Of a stretch of 12,787 nucleotides of DNA, positions 1-7,494 are shown piece by piece (within the stretch, counting starts at the first letter, position 1; each line of letters starts with the position of its first letter). Source of the DNA: JAUXFK01 sp034189035 (GTDB taxonomy: Bacteria > Desulfobacterota > UBA8473); assembly GCA_034189035.1 (NCBI GenBank), contig JAXHVA010000111.1:1-12787 (forward strand), written 5' to 3'. A program made the position numbers and the translations under genes. The notes beneath the pieces were generated by a model. The model saw only the letters and a program-made list of their open reading frames with translations, was not told where the DNA came from and ran no database searches.

Positions 1-206
1 CTTTTAAGTCCCGCATCTGTTATCTTGCTCATGTCGAGGCTGGTCAGACGGATATGGGGGTTGCCCTTTATGTTTTGCGTATCATCGAATACAAAGGGAA
101 CTTCGAGTGTATTTGAATAGCAAAATACTGTAATGATAAGCAAAATAAGAAAAAGGAGAATATGATAGTGGATATATCTTTTCATGCTGCATTTCTTTTT
201 AGACAT
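1..206 (-). CDS. GT-C/TPR membrane glycosyltransferase-like protein (N-terminal fragment)
   Basis: This is the start of a gene that leaves the window at base 1. It was read directly from the reverse complement. The longest start is the ATG at 204-206 (MSKKKCS then MKRYIHYH), just after an in-frame stop. A second in-frame ATG at 183-185 is equally plausible, because neither has a clear Shine-Dalgarno sequence. The fragment has one hydrophobic helix (HILLFLILLIITVFC), then YSNTLEVPFVFDDTQNI and GNPHIRLTSLDM. The short 'YSN..PF.FDD...I..NP.IR' pattern after a first membrane helix is what I know from bacterial TMTC-like proteins: GT-C glycosyltransferases with a C-terminal TPR array, where the acidic pair lies in the first extracytoplasmic loop. 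The gene begins 37 or 58 bases after pilC, so it may be cotranscribed. A role in pilin or surface glycosylation is only inferred from position. Confidence 0.6.
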   Translation of the reverse strand, partial: MSKKKCSMKRYIHYHILLFLILLIITVFCYSNTLEVPFVFDDTQNIKGNPHIRLTSLDMSKITDAGLK

Positions 207-243
207 TTTCTATGAAATCTATTCTCTGCTAAACTCAATCTCC

Positions 244-1491
244 TCATCTAATTGCCCGACCGAGCATAAAAATAGGAAGGAACATGCATATAAGTATAGA
301 ACCGATAAGTGCACCCATGATAATGACAAGTATAGGTTCGATCAATGAAGACAAAATATTTACAGATGCATCTACTTGGTTTTCATAGTATTCAGCAGTC
401 TTTTGTAACATAAATGAGAGTTTACCGCTTTCTTCTCCGGTTGTTATCATCTGTGTTACTAACTCCGGAAAGTGTGCGGATTTTTTAAGGGTTTCAGCGA
501 TCCCCCCCCCATCTCTGATCTGAGTTATGCTATTTGAGACCGCATACTCTATAACCTTATTATCACTTGTATTAGATGCCACCTCCAAAGACTCTAGTAT
601 AGGAATTCCGCTTTCAACCATCAATCCCAGTGTCCTCGCAAACCTAGCTAGGGCTGCCTTTTTAATGATAGAGCCAAAGATAGGCATCTTTAATTGAAAT
701 ATATCAAAGACCAGCCTTCCTTTATCGGTTTTTATGAAAAGAAAGATTAAGAGGCATGAAATAATGGACGCAATAAAAAAGATATCAAAGTGTTCCCTTA
801 TTGTATTACTAACAGTCAGTAAGATACTCGTGGGTAAGGGGAGCTCAGTGTTGAACCTTGAGAAAACCCTATCAAATATTGGGATGACCTTTAAAAGGAG
901 AAACATAACTGCAAGAATAGTAAATGAGATAAGGATAAGAGGATAGATAATGGCGCTCTTTACCTTTTGTTTTAAAGCTACAGTCTTCTCCAGATGGATA
1001 GTAATGTGGCCAAGGACTGTATCCAATTCACCGGAAAGCTCACCAGCCTTCACAAGATTGACAAAAAGATTGTTGAAGATCCCAGGATAGCGACTCAAGG
1101 CCTCATTGAGGGGAGAACCTTCTTCTACATCCTTCTTTATATTTTCGATAATTGCCTTAAATTTTTTATCCCCCATATCAGCGGCCAAACCGGATAATGA
1201 TCTGACAAGCTGAAGCCCTGCTCCGAGCATGGTAGAAAGCTGTGAGGTAAAAAGTAAAAGAGCATTCGGTTTTACCCGTATTGATATCTTTTCGTATTTA
1301 TTTTTTAGCTGCTGTAGGAAGGATGACTTTCCTGTCTTCTCCTTTGACCTTTGCCTCTTTTCTTTAATGGCAATTATCATCAATCCTTCTTTGCGTAGGT
1401 CCTGTGCCAGTACATCTGGACTTGTTTCTTCCTTTGCTCCCTTTACGGTCTTTCCTTTGAGGTCTATGGCTTTATAGTGGTATAGTGGCAT
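244..1491 (-). CDS. pilC: Type IV pilus inner-membrane platform protein PilC (GspF family)
   Basis: PilC is the polytopic inner-membrane platform on which the pilus fibre is assembled, and it couples the PilB motor to pilin insertion. The 415-residue length is normal for the family. The N-terminus MPLYHYKAIDLKGKTVKG is typical. Two T2SSF repeats are visible at about 75-200 and 278-402. Each carries the family signature (VKAGELSGELD near 147; ITTGEESGKL near 349). Membrane segments are at about 181-205, 236-253 and 384-407, the last within IEPILVIIMGALIGS. The start ATG is 4 bases after the pilB stop, and GAGG in the last pilB codons serves as a ribosome binding site 9 bases upstream, so translation is probably coupled to pilB. 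Glycines 328-330 are encoded by a run of nine G. Assignment to GspF versus PilC rests on the PilMNQ context. Confidence 0.95.
   Translation of the reverse strand: MPLYHYKAIDLKGKTVKGAKEETSPDVLAQDLRKEGLMIIAIKEKRQRSKEKTGKSSFLQQLKNKYEKISIRVKPNALLLFTSQLSTMLGAGLQLVRSLSGLAADMGDKKFKAIIENIKKDVEEGSPLNEALSRYPGIFNNLFVNLVKAGELSGELDTVLGHITIHLEKTVALKQKVKSAIIYPLILISFTILAVMFLLLKVIPIFDRVFSRFNTELPLPTSILLTVSNTIREHFDIFFIASIISCLLIFLFIKTDKGRLVFDIFQLKMPIFGSIIKKAALARFARTLGLMVESGIPILESLEVASNTSDNKVIEYAVSNSITQIRDGGGIAETLKKSAHFPELVTQMITTGEESGKLSFMLQKTAEYYENQVDASVNILSSLIEPILVIIMGALIGSILICMFLPIFMLGRAIR
502..510 (-). repeat. G9 homopolymer tract inside pilC
   Basis: Nine consecutive C on the plus strand give G9 in the coding strand, encoding G328-G330 in 'IRDGGGIAE'. 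It is the longest G/C homopolymer I found in the window. A one-base slip would frameshift pilC and remove the last ~85 residues, including the C-terminal membrane helix. Confidence 0.9.
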
Positions 1492-1495
1492 ACTA

Positions 1496-3445
1496 TTAAT
1501 CCTCGATGCAAGTAGAGAGAACCTCTTCTATGGTTGTTATCCCCCTGATGGCCTTTTTGAACCCGGCCTGTCTGAGAGAAACCATACCTGCATCTAAAGC
1601 CTTCTTTTTCAAAAAATCGATGGGGTGGCCTTCCAATACAAGCCTCTTTATCTCTGGAGTAATCTCAAACATCTCGAATATAGCAGTCCTTCCAAGATAA
1701 CCAGTGTATCGGCAGTCTTCACACCCAACGCCTCGAAAGAGGATTAATTCTTTCCCCTCAAATCCAAATTCCTTCAACACCTCCTGAGTTGGAGAATATT
1801 CTTCCTTGCAATACGGGCAAACCTTTCTTACCAATCTCTGGGCTATTGACAAAGAGAGGCAAGAAGTTACTAAAAATGGTTCTATTCCAATATTTGTTAA
1901 ACGTAGAATTGTACCAACAGAATCGTTTGTGTGTAAAGTAGAGAATACCAAATGGCCGGTTAAGGATGATCTAATGGACATCTGTGCTGTCTCTAAATCC
2001 CTGATCTCTCCTACCAGTATGATATCAGGGTCTTGTCTCAATATGTGACGGAGGGTATTGGCAAAGCTCAATCCGATATCAGGCCTTGCCTCTACTTGCT
2101 GGATTCCCGCCAGTCGATATTCAACAGGGTCTTCCACTGTAACTAAATTTTTAGTTGGTGATTTGATCATGTTTAGAATCGTGTAAAGTGTGGTAGACTT
2201 ACCTGAACCAGTCGGGCCTGTTAAAAGTATCATCCCCCAAGGACGGTGGACATATCTTTCAAGTATCTTTGAAGATTCTGTATCAAGCCCCAGGACATCG
2301 AGTTTGAGTTTTGAAGCAAAGGCATCTCTGTCAAGAATTCTTAAGACCAGCTTTTCTCCATAAATTACAGGTAGAGTGCTTACTCTTAAGTCTATTCTTT
2401 TATTATTTACTTTGATAGTGAAACTCCCATCCTGAGGCAGTCTCCTCTCAGCAATATCCATACCTGAAAGGATCTTGAGCCTGGATGTGAGCGGTAGTCG
2501 AACTGAAGGGGGCGGCGAGATGAGGTTGAATAATATCCCATCAATACGATAGCGAACGATTAGTCCTTTTTCTTGAGGTTCAATGTGAATATCCGATGCA
2601 TGATCCCTTATTGCCTGAGCGAGGATGAGGTTGACCAGTTTTACAACAGGAGCATCATCAGCCTGGATACGAAGTTGGGATTCATCTATATCTTCCCTTT
2701 CGTCATGTATCTCCTCTTCCAGTTCAAGGTTTAGCCCTGTGAGGTCTTCCATATTTTCTATTTCTTTTGGATAGTAAGTGTTTAGTGCTTCTCCTATAGC
2801 CTTCTCTTTGGCAATCGCGGGCTCCACATTGAGCCCGCTTATTCTTGAAAGGTCATCGATAGCTCCCATGTCCAGGGGATCAACCATGGCAATGATTAAC
2901 TTATCTCCCTCTTTAGCAAGAGGTATAGCTTGGTAGAGTCGGGCAAGGTGTTCAGGTATCAAAGGAATTATTGAAGTAGAAACAGATTGTAGGGTCTTCT
3001 TGTCTGCCAAGGGGATACCCCACTGAGATTGTAATAACTCAATAAGGTCTTCTTCGCTTATCCACCCCAGTCTCAAGGCAAGCATCCCTATTTTCTCACC
3101 GGTCTTCTTCTGGAGCCCTAAGGCTTCCTGTAATTGCAAAGGTGTTATACACCCCTTTTCTAATAAAAGGTCACCTATTTTCTTATGGGAAGGCTGGTTT
3201 TTTTTCATTTGAGAAGAAACAGATTGTAGGGTCTTCTTGTCTGCCAAGGGAATACTCCACTGAGGTTGTAATAGCTCAATAATGTCTTCTTCGCTTACCC
3301 ATCCCAGTCTCAAGGCAAGCATCCCTATTTTCTCACCGGTCTTCTTCTGGAGCCCTAAGGCTTCCTGCAATTGTAATGATGTTATATAACCCTTTTCTAC
3401 TAAAAGGTCACCTATTTTTTTGGGGGAAGGCTGGTTTTTTTTCAT
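1496..3445 (-). CDS. pilB: Type IV pilus extension ATPase PilB (GspE/MshE family) with duplicated N-terminus
   Basis: PilB is the cytoplasmic hexameric motor that powers pilus extension. The ATPase core is intact: Walker A GPTGSGKST at 410-418, Walker B with IILVGEIRD at 475-483, the His box STLHTND at 502-508, and a zinc-binding tetracysteine at C543, C546, C575 and C578. The N-terminus carries an MshEN/T2SSE-N-type module. It has paired motifs of the form KIGDLL..KG.I....LQEAL..Q, then KIGMLALRLGW....D..ELL..Q, matching the two-motif layout of MshE-type c-di-GMP-binding domains (with KIG rather than the usual RLG). This half-module occurs twice in tandem (1-79 and 80-158), making the protein 649 residues instead of about 570. 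An internal ATG at codon 80 could start a normal-length form, but no Shine-Dalgarno precedes it. The start at 3445 has only a weak purine-rich site. The gap from pilQ is 44 bases, and pilC follows after 4. Confidence 0.95.
   Translation of the reverse strand: MKKNQPSPKKIGDLLVEKGYITSLQLQEALGLQKKTGEKIGMLALRLGWVSEEDIIELLQPQWSIPLADKKTLQSVSSQMKKNQPSHKKIGDLLLEKGCITPLQLQEALGLQKKTGEKIGMLALRLGWISEEDLIELLQSQWGIPLADKKTLQSVSTSIIPLIPEHLARLYQAIPLAKEGDKLIIAMVDPLDMGAIDDLSRISGLNVEPAIAKEKAIGEALNTYYPKEIENMEDLTGLNLELEEEIHDEREDIDESQLRIQADDAPVVKLVNLILAQAIRDHASDIHIEPQEKGLIVRYRIDGILFNLISPPPSVRLPLTSRLKILSGMDIAERRLPQDGSFTIKVNNKRIDLRVSTLPVIYGEKLVLRILDRDAFASKLKLDVLGLDTESSKILERYVHRPWGMILLTGPTGSGKSTTLYTILNMIKSPTKNLVTVEDPVEYRLAGIQQVEARPDIGLSFANTLRHILRQDPDIILVGEIRDLETAQMSIRSSLTGHLVFSTLHTNDSVGTILRLTNIGIEPFLVTSCLSLSIAQRLVRKVCPYCKEEYSPTQEVLKEFGFEGKELILFRGVGCEDCRYTGYLGRTAIFEMFEITPEIKRLVLEGHPIDFLKKKALDAGMVSLRQAGFKKAIRGITTIEEVLSTCIED
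2972..3208 (-). repeat. pilB N-terminal tandem duplication, copy 2
   Basis: This second 237-base unit (codons 80-158) lies directly after copy 1 and starts with its own ATG at 3206-3208. It leads into the single-copy remainder of the N domain (IIPLIPEHLARLYQAIPL). Copy 2 is therefore the one that sits in the normal family position, and copy 1 looks like the added one. The copies keep the reading frame. Confidence 0.92.
3209..3445 (-). repeat. pilB N-terminal tandem duplication, copy 1
   Basis: Codons 1-79 of pilB form a 237-base unit that begins exactly at the start ATG and is followed immediately by a second copy. By eye the copies differ at about 20 of 237 bases, and 10 of 79 residues differ. 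Both begin MKKNQPS. There is a long central stretch of identity around LQEALGLQKKTGEKIG. The unit holds two putative MshEN-type motifs. Confidence 0.92.
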
Positions 3446-3489
3446 GCGAATATGTCCGTCTCTTTTTTTATTGATTGAGTAAATATTTT

Positions 3490-4968
3490 TTAGCCTTCTT
3501 TGATGATCGTTGGCGTAATGAAGATCATAAGCTCCGAGTTATCCTTTGAAGTTACTTTTTTCTTGAATAACCATCCAAGAATAGGGATCCTGTGAAGAAA
3601 TCGAACTCCCTCATAATCCTTTGTAGAATAGTCTTTTTTCAACCCACCGATTACAAAAGTTTCCCCACTTTTAACCCTGACCTTTGTAGTGAGTGATCTG
3701 GTAAGAAGTGGGGGATTATCGCCAATAGCCCTAGACCAATCAGGCTCGCTTTTTCCAACTACAACATCCAAAAAAACTTCATCTTCAACAATATGGGGTG
3801 TAACTTCGAGCTCTATAGCTGCGGTCTTAAACTCTACTGTATATTCTCCTCTGCCAAGTGAAGTCTCTGAGAACTCCCGATATGGGATCTCATATCCGCT
3901 CTTGATATATGCCCTCTGATTGTCCTGAGTGATTATTTTGGGGGCAGAAAGGACCTTTAAATCTCCTTTGCTCTCTAAGGCAGAAAGTTGGATATCAAGG
4001 ACGTCCTGTCCGATATTCCCGATCATAAATCCTATAGCTCCCCCCTTTCCTTCTGAAACTCCTGCCAATAGATTGACAGCAAGATTTTCACCTGAAAGAC
4101 CTATATTTCCCGTAATAGGTACTGTCTCTGCTGTCAACTCATCGAATACCCCATCCGATCCATATCCTCTTAATCGGTTTGCTTCATATTCTTCCAGGCC
4201 TGTTGCACCACTGGTCTCGAATTCGCCTCTTTTGTATCTTCCTCCCCAGGCAACTCCCATCTCCTTTGCTATTGAAGAGATCGCTTCGGTAATTTTAGCC
4301 TCTATGGTAATCTGGCTGAGTGGCCTGTCCAGATCTTTGATCAGAGCTACGATATCCTCCACATGAGAGGGGATGTCAGTAACAAGTATGGTATTGGTCC
4401 GATTTATAACAGTGATGCATGCCCCTTTTCTCTTTGAGAGTCTCTTTTCAAGGGCCTTGGCCAGTTCCTCTAGGTCTTTTATCTTCCCGGTCTCCTCAGG
4501 AAGCTCTCCAGATATGGTGCCCCGTGGATTGAGAGCATTTCTTAACTGTACTGCCTTGGTGATGAGTGCAGATCGTTCTTCTATACTTTGCCTCTCAAGC
4601 CTTGAGGCTTCCACTGCCTCTTTGGCACGCTCTTTTTTCTTGGCTAAGGAGTGTACTTCGATGATATCTCCTATTATACTATAAGAAAGTCCGGCATTAC
4701 AGAGGATGGTATTGAAAGCATCGTTTATAGGTGTATTTTTAAAACTCAAGGTCATGGCCCCTTTTACATCATCACCGATGAGGAAGCTTTTCTTGGCTTC
4801 TTTAGCAATGAGAGCAAGCACGGTTGATATCTCAGCATTTCGAAATTCGAAGGAGATCTTCACGCCTGGAAGATCGGGATCTTGGGCCCTTAGACAATCT
4901 GTATTGATAAAAATCACGCTCGCTATTAATAGAAAACACCATATTATAAATACTTTATTCTTAAACAT
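3490..4968 (-). CDS. pilQ: Outer-membrane secretin PilQ/MshL (short form)
   Basis: The secretin forms the outer-membrane channel through which the pilus leaves the cell. Residues 1-28 form a signal peptide with a hydrophobic core at 6-21 and probable signal peptidase I cleavage after CLRA. An N0/STN-like domain covers about 35-105. A charged linker rich in K, E and R (108-135) precedes an N1/KH-like domain at about 135-215. The secretin core runs from about 218 to the end, with VLSAPKIITQDNQ at 339-350, LTTKVRVKSGETFVIGG at 426-442, the signature IPILGWLF at 461-468 and the ending SELMIFITPTII. At 492 residues it is shorter than most PilQ proteins and shows no AMIN domain, which is closer to MshL-type secretins. 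AGGAG lies about 10 bases upstream of the ATG. It sits between the PilO-PilP gene and pilB. Confidence 0.88.
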   Translation of the reverse strand: MFKNKVFIIWCFLLIASVIFINTDCLRAQDPDLPGVKISFEFRNAEISTVLALIAKEAKKSFLIGDDVKGAMTLSFKNTPINDAFNTILCNAGLSYSIIGDIIEVHSLAKKKERAKEAVEASRLERQSIEERSALITKAVQLRNALNPRGTISGELPEETGKIKDLEELAKALEKRLSKRKGACITVINRTNTILVTDIPSHVEDIVALIKDLDRPLSQITIEAKITEAISSIAKEMGVAWGGRYKRGEFETSGATGLEEYEANRLRGYGSDGVFDELTAETVPITGNIGLSGENLAVNLLAGVSEGKGGAIGFMIGNIGQDVLDIQLSALESKGDLKVLSAPKIITQDNQRAYIKSGYEIPYREFSETSLGRGEYTVEFKTAAIELEVTPHIVEDEVFLDVVVGKSEPDWSRAIGDNPPLLTRSLTTKVRVKSGETFVIGGLKKDYSTKDYEGVRFLHRIPILGWLFKKKVTSKDNSELMIFITPTIIKEG

Positions 4969-5021
4969 GCATCCTCTCCTTATTTATGATTAATGTAGTT
5001 TCTTTCTTTAGCACCTGTAGT

Positions 5022-5828
5022 TTAATGATGAGCGGTTAATTTAATATAATACCTCTGACCCGTTTTGTCCTTTAGTAAAACTTTGCTCTTTTGGATACTC
5101 TCAATGGACTTTCCTTTGAGATAATCCCCTTCTTTTAATGGAGTATTATCTATAATTGCAATCATATATCGAGGGTACTGTAAAATCCCGGACAGTGTAT
5201 GCCTTGATGATATATTAATAGGTTTTTTTATTCCTTTTTTCTTTATCGTTGATGTCTTACTGTATGGTTTTTTAAAAGGGTCTCGTATTTGGGCTTCTTT
5301 TGTTAAGGGCTCAATATCCAGGCCGAGAGCCTTTTCAGGAATGTTACCCTTTAGTGCGAGAAATACATCATTGTCCAATCGTATAATGTTTATAACAAGT
5401 TCGGCCTGCAATCGGGAAGAGGATGTATTGTCCTTTTCTATCTTAATGCTGCTGATCTTTGCCCCCATATCATCTTCCACTCTTTTTATAAATCTGGATA
5501 TTCCAAAATAAGAACCTGAGATATCCATTGAAAAACTATCTTTAGTATACCCATTACGTGACTCTTCACGAGGTTTTATTGAGCAAAATTGGATATCAAG
5601 CCTCTTCGCCTTTTGTGAAACATCTATAAGCGATGAGCCCCCCTTTCGGGGTGATAATAAAAAGGCAAAATTGCTCAACAACTTTATTTCCTTTTGAAGC
5701 TCTGATTCTACCTTATTAAGCTCCGCCCTTAGTTTTTTAAGTCCCCCTATCTTTGATTGAGAGCGGTCAGCGCATGAACAGGCAACAATAAATAAGGTCA
5801 TAACAATACATAAAGCAATTCTTTTCAT
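5022..5828 (-). CDS. Probable PilO-PilP fusion lipoprotein
   Basis: This protein probably combines two parts of the pilus alignment complex that are usually separate. Residues 1-17 are a lipoprotein signal with lipobox I14-V15-A16-C17, so the mature protein should be lipid-anchored, as PilP is. A short coiled coil follows (27-55). A PilO-like ferredoxin-fold domain then covers about 65-150 (SFSMDISGSYFGISRFIKRVE, ending in LQAELVINIIRL). After a linker, RDPF at 182-185 is the typical PilP junction motif. It is followed by a basic linker and a PilP-like beta-rich domain (209-265: TLSGILQYPRYMIAII ... KVLLKDKTGQRYYIKL). PilP binds the secretin N0 domain, and the pilQ gene is next. The start ATG overlaps the pilN stop (ATGA). 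The domain split is my reading of weakly conserved families; a long PilP or PilO variant is the alternative. Confidence 0.7.
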   Translation of the reverse strand: MKRIALCIVMTLFIVACSCADRSQSKIGGLKKLRAELNKVESELQKEIKLLSNFAFLLSPRKGGSSLIDVSQKAKRLDIQFCSIKPREESRNGYTKDSFSMDISGSYFGISRFIKRVEDDMGAKISSIKIEKDNTSSSRLQAELVINIIRLDNDVFLALKGNIPEKALGLDIEPLTKEAQIRDPFKKPYSKTSTIKKKGIKKPINISSRHTLSGILQYPRYMIAIIDNTPLKEGDYLKGKSIESIQKSKVLLKDKTGQRYYIKLTAHH

Positions 5829-6394
5829 TTTCTCTCCATTTGTAATTCAAAATTGACTATCTTTGGGTTTTCCTTGGACAATCCAAATGATGTAAGACTG
5901 GGATACTTAAAATCAGATGAGAATGCAGGCTGATCAGCCAGACTGGCTATAAAATCTGTTACTGTATTAAGGGGCTTATTCGATGAGAGGAGTTGACCTT
6001 TTATGCTTAAACCCTTATTTGAGACTGCTGCTTTCTTCTTTTTTTTGTTTTGAGATTCATTAAAATCTTCCATCTCTATTTTTGTCAACCACATATCATG
6101 AGGGACAATTAAGCCTAGATTCAGAAGTTTATCCTCTAAGCTCACCCCTTCTTTTTGCCATTCTTTACGGATCTCTATTACATCTTTTAGATCTTCTTTG
6201 CTGTTTTGTACTTCCCTGATCTTCTCCTTGAGTTCTTGAAGCTCTGCCCTTTGTTGAGGTGTGATATCTTTTTGTAAAGACAAAATAAAATAGCTTACAA
6301 AAAAGAGGATTAAAAGGAAGCCAAAAAGTATGAAGAGTTTTCTTGATCTGTTCTTCTGCTTTTTTAGATTCTTTATATCCATGTTAAATTTCAT
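5825..6394 (-). CDS. pilN: Type IV pilus assembly protein PilN
   Basis: PilN is a single-span inner-membrane protein that pairs with PilO and holds cytoplasmic PilM through its N-terminal tail. Visible here are a short basic cytoplasmic tail (1-19), a membrane helix (about 20-42, LFILFGFLLILFFVSYFIL) and a coiled coil (about 47-80). A fimbrial-assembly-type ferredoxin-like domain follows, with VPHDMWLTKIEMEDF at about 97-111 and a hydrophobic strand pair ending the protein (IVNFELQMERK). Length (189 residues) is normal. The usual INLLP motif that binds PilM is not present; the tail reads MKFNMDIKNLKK. A basic low-complexity run (KKKKKAA) interrupts the domain. GAGG lies 5 bases before the ATG within the end of pilM, the gap to pilM is 2 bases, and the stop overlaps the next start. 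Confidence 0.82.
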   Translation of the reverse strand: MKFNMDIKNLKKQKNRSRKLFILFGFLLILFFVSYFILSLQKDITPQQRAELQELKEKIREVQNSKEDLKDVIEIRKEWQKEGVSLEDKLLNLGLIVPHDMWLTKIEMEDFNESQNKKKKKAAVSNKGLSIKGQLLSSNKPLNTVTDFIASLADQPAFSSDFKYPSLTSFGLSKENPKIVNFELQMERK

Positions 6395-6396
6395 CT

Positions 6397-7494
6397 CTAC
6401 CTCTCTTTGAGGGCAAGACCAAAAGCCAATGCAAACTGGGGACTGATCTTTCCCAGATCGCTATTGGAGAAGTCTTCCGCTCCTTTTAGATTTAAAAAGG
6501 GATTAAACAACTCTACATTTATGCCAAGCTCTTCGGTGAGATATTGGGGGAGATAGCGAAGCCTGGAACCACCTCCGCTTAATATGATCTTCCTGAAACC
6601 CTTTCTTCCGCTTTTACTGTCAAAGTATGCAAGAGATTTTCTCAAATCTTGGACGAATGAATAAAGAAGCGGCTCCAGTATATTGAAAACAGAAGAATCT
6701 GTCATTTTCTTCAGCTCTTCTGCTTGTTCATGGTCAATGCCTATCTTTTCCTGAATTACCTCGGTCAGTTTCTCCCCCCCCAAAGGGAGGTAGCGGGTGA
6801 AATAGAGATCGTTTTCTTTAAGAATATTAAGGTTTGAACGTTTTGCCCCTATGTCGACCATAACTATTGTTTCCTCGTCCTTTAAGGGATTAGTAAGTGA
6901 AAAGGAGTTCATTAAGGCAAGGGGTGCTATATCTACTGCCCGTGGTTTAACTCCTAAGGAGGAAAGGTAGCCGAGATGCCCTTTTTTGAGTTGCTTTTTT
7001 ACTGCAACCAGTAAAACCCGCAGTTTTGATTGTTCAGTATCGGTATATAGAGTCTGCCAATTAATAAGAACATCCTCTGCAGAATAGGGGATGTGTCTGG
7101 GGGCCTCCCATTCCATGACAGTATCAAGCTTCTTTTTGGCAGATAGAGGAAGACTGACCTGTTTTATCACTATTGAAGAGTCTTCAACAGCGGTGAATAC
7201 TCTGGCCTTTTGTATCTTTATCTCTTTTAGATAATTTTTTACCTTTTCTGGCTCAAGCCTTTTCCCAATCAAAGCAGCTGAAAGACTCGTCCCTTTAAGT
7301 TTGACTGCCTTGATAGAATGACTGCCTATATCAAGGCCGATCCTGTACTTTGACGATATGCTGAATAATCGCTTTTGCTTTGATCTAAATATAATAAATG
7401 GCGAGCCAAAATCTTCTTTTCTCTCCTTTTTATTAAGGGAATCCTGTCTTATCAATTCCTCTTTATTTTCTTCAGTCTTCATTTTTTTTTTCAT
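6397..7494 (-). CDS. pilM: Type IV pilus assembly ATPase-fold protein PilM
   Basis: PilM is a cytoplasmic actin-like (FtsA-fold) protein that binds the PilN tail and links the alignment complex to the motor. With the start used here (365 residues), the phosphate-1 loop is at 52-62 (IGLDIGSHSIK), phosphate-2 at about 212-222 (MVDIGAKRSNL) and the adenosine motif at about 304-312 (ILSGGGSRL). The ATG at 7494 was chosen because GGAG lies upstream (11 bases). An ATG at 7542 and a TTG at 7551 lie in the same open frame and would add 16 or 19 residues. The former would shorten the otherwise large gap to the preceding gene, so it remains possible. Either way there is a basic, charged N-terminal extension of about 50 residues or more before the actin fold, longer than usual. 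A G8 tract encodes the LGGE turn. Confidence 0.92.
   Translation of the reverse strand: MKKKMKTEENKEELIRQDSLNKKERKEDFGSPFIIFRSKQKRLFSISSKYRIGLDIGSHSIKAVKLKGTSLSAALIGKRLEPEKVKNYLKEIKIQKARVFTAVEDSSIVIKQVSLPLSAKKKLDTVMEWEAPRHIPYSAEDVLINWQTLYTDTEQSKLRVLLVAVKKQLKKGHLGYLSSLGVKPRAVDIAPLALMNSFSLTNPLKDEETIVMVDIGAKRSNLNILKENDLYFTRYLPLGGEKLTEVIQEKIGIDHEQAEELKKMTDSSVFNILEPLLYSFVQDLRKSLAYFDSKSGRKGFRKIILSGGGSRLRYLPQYLTEELGINVELFNPFLNLKGAEDFSNSDLGKISPQFALAFGLALKER
6774..6781 (-). repeat. G8 homopolymer tract inside pilM
   Basis: Eight consecutive C on the plus strand (G8 in the coding strand) encode part of 'YLPLGGEKL'. This segment is conserved for structural reasons in PilM, so the glycines are expected, but the choice of all-G codons is not required. 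Confidence 0.88.

Noticed and set aside
2972..3445. The pilB duplication as a pure assembly error.
   Set aside because: About 20 base differences spread over the two copies, some changing residues, are not expected from a mis-assembled identical repeat; this is still worth checking with reads.
3929..4684. Long open frames on the plus strand opposite the secretin gene.
   Set aside because: They lie wholly inside a well-supported secretin gene on the other strand, show no domain or ribosome binding site, and are antisense shadows.
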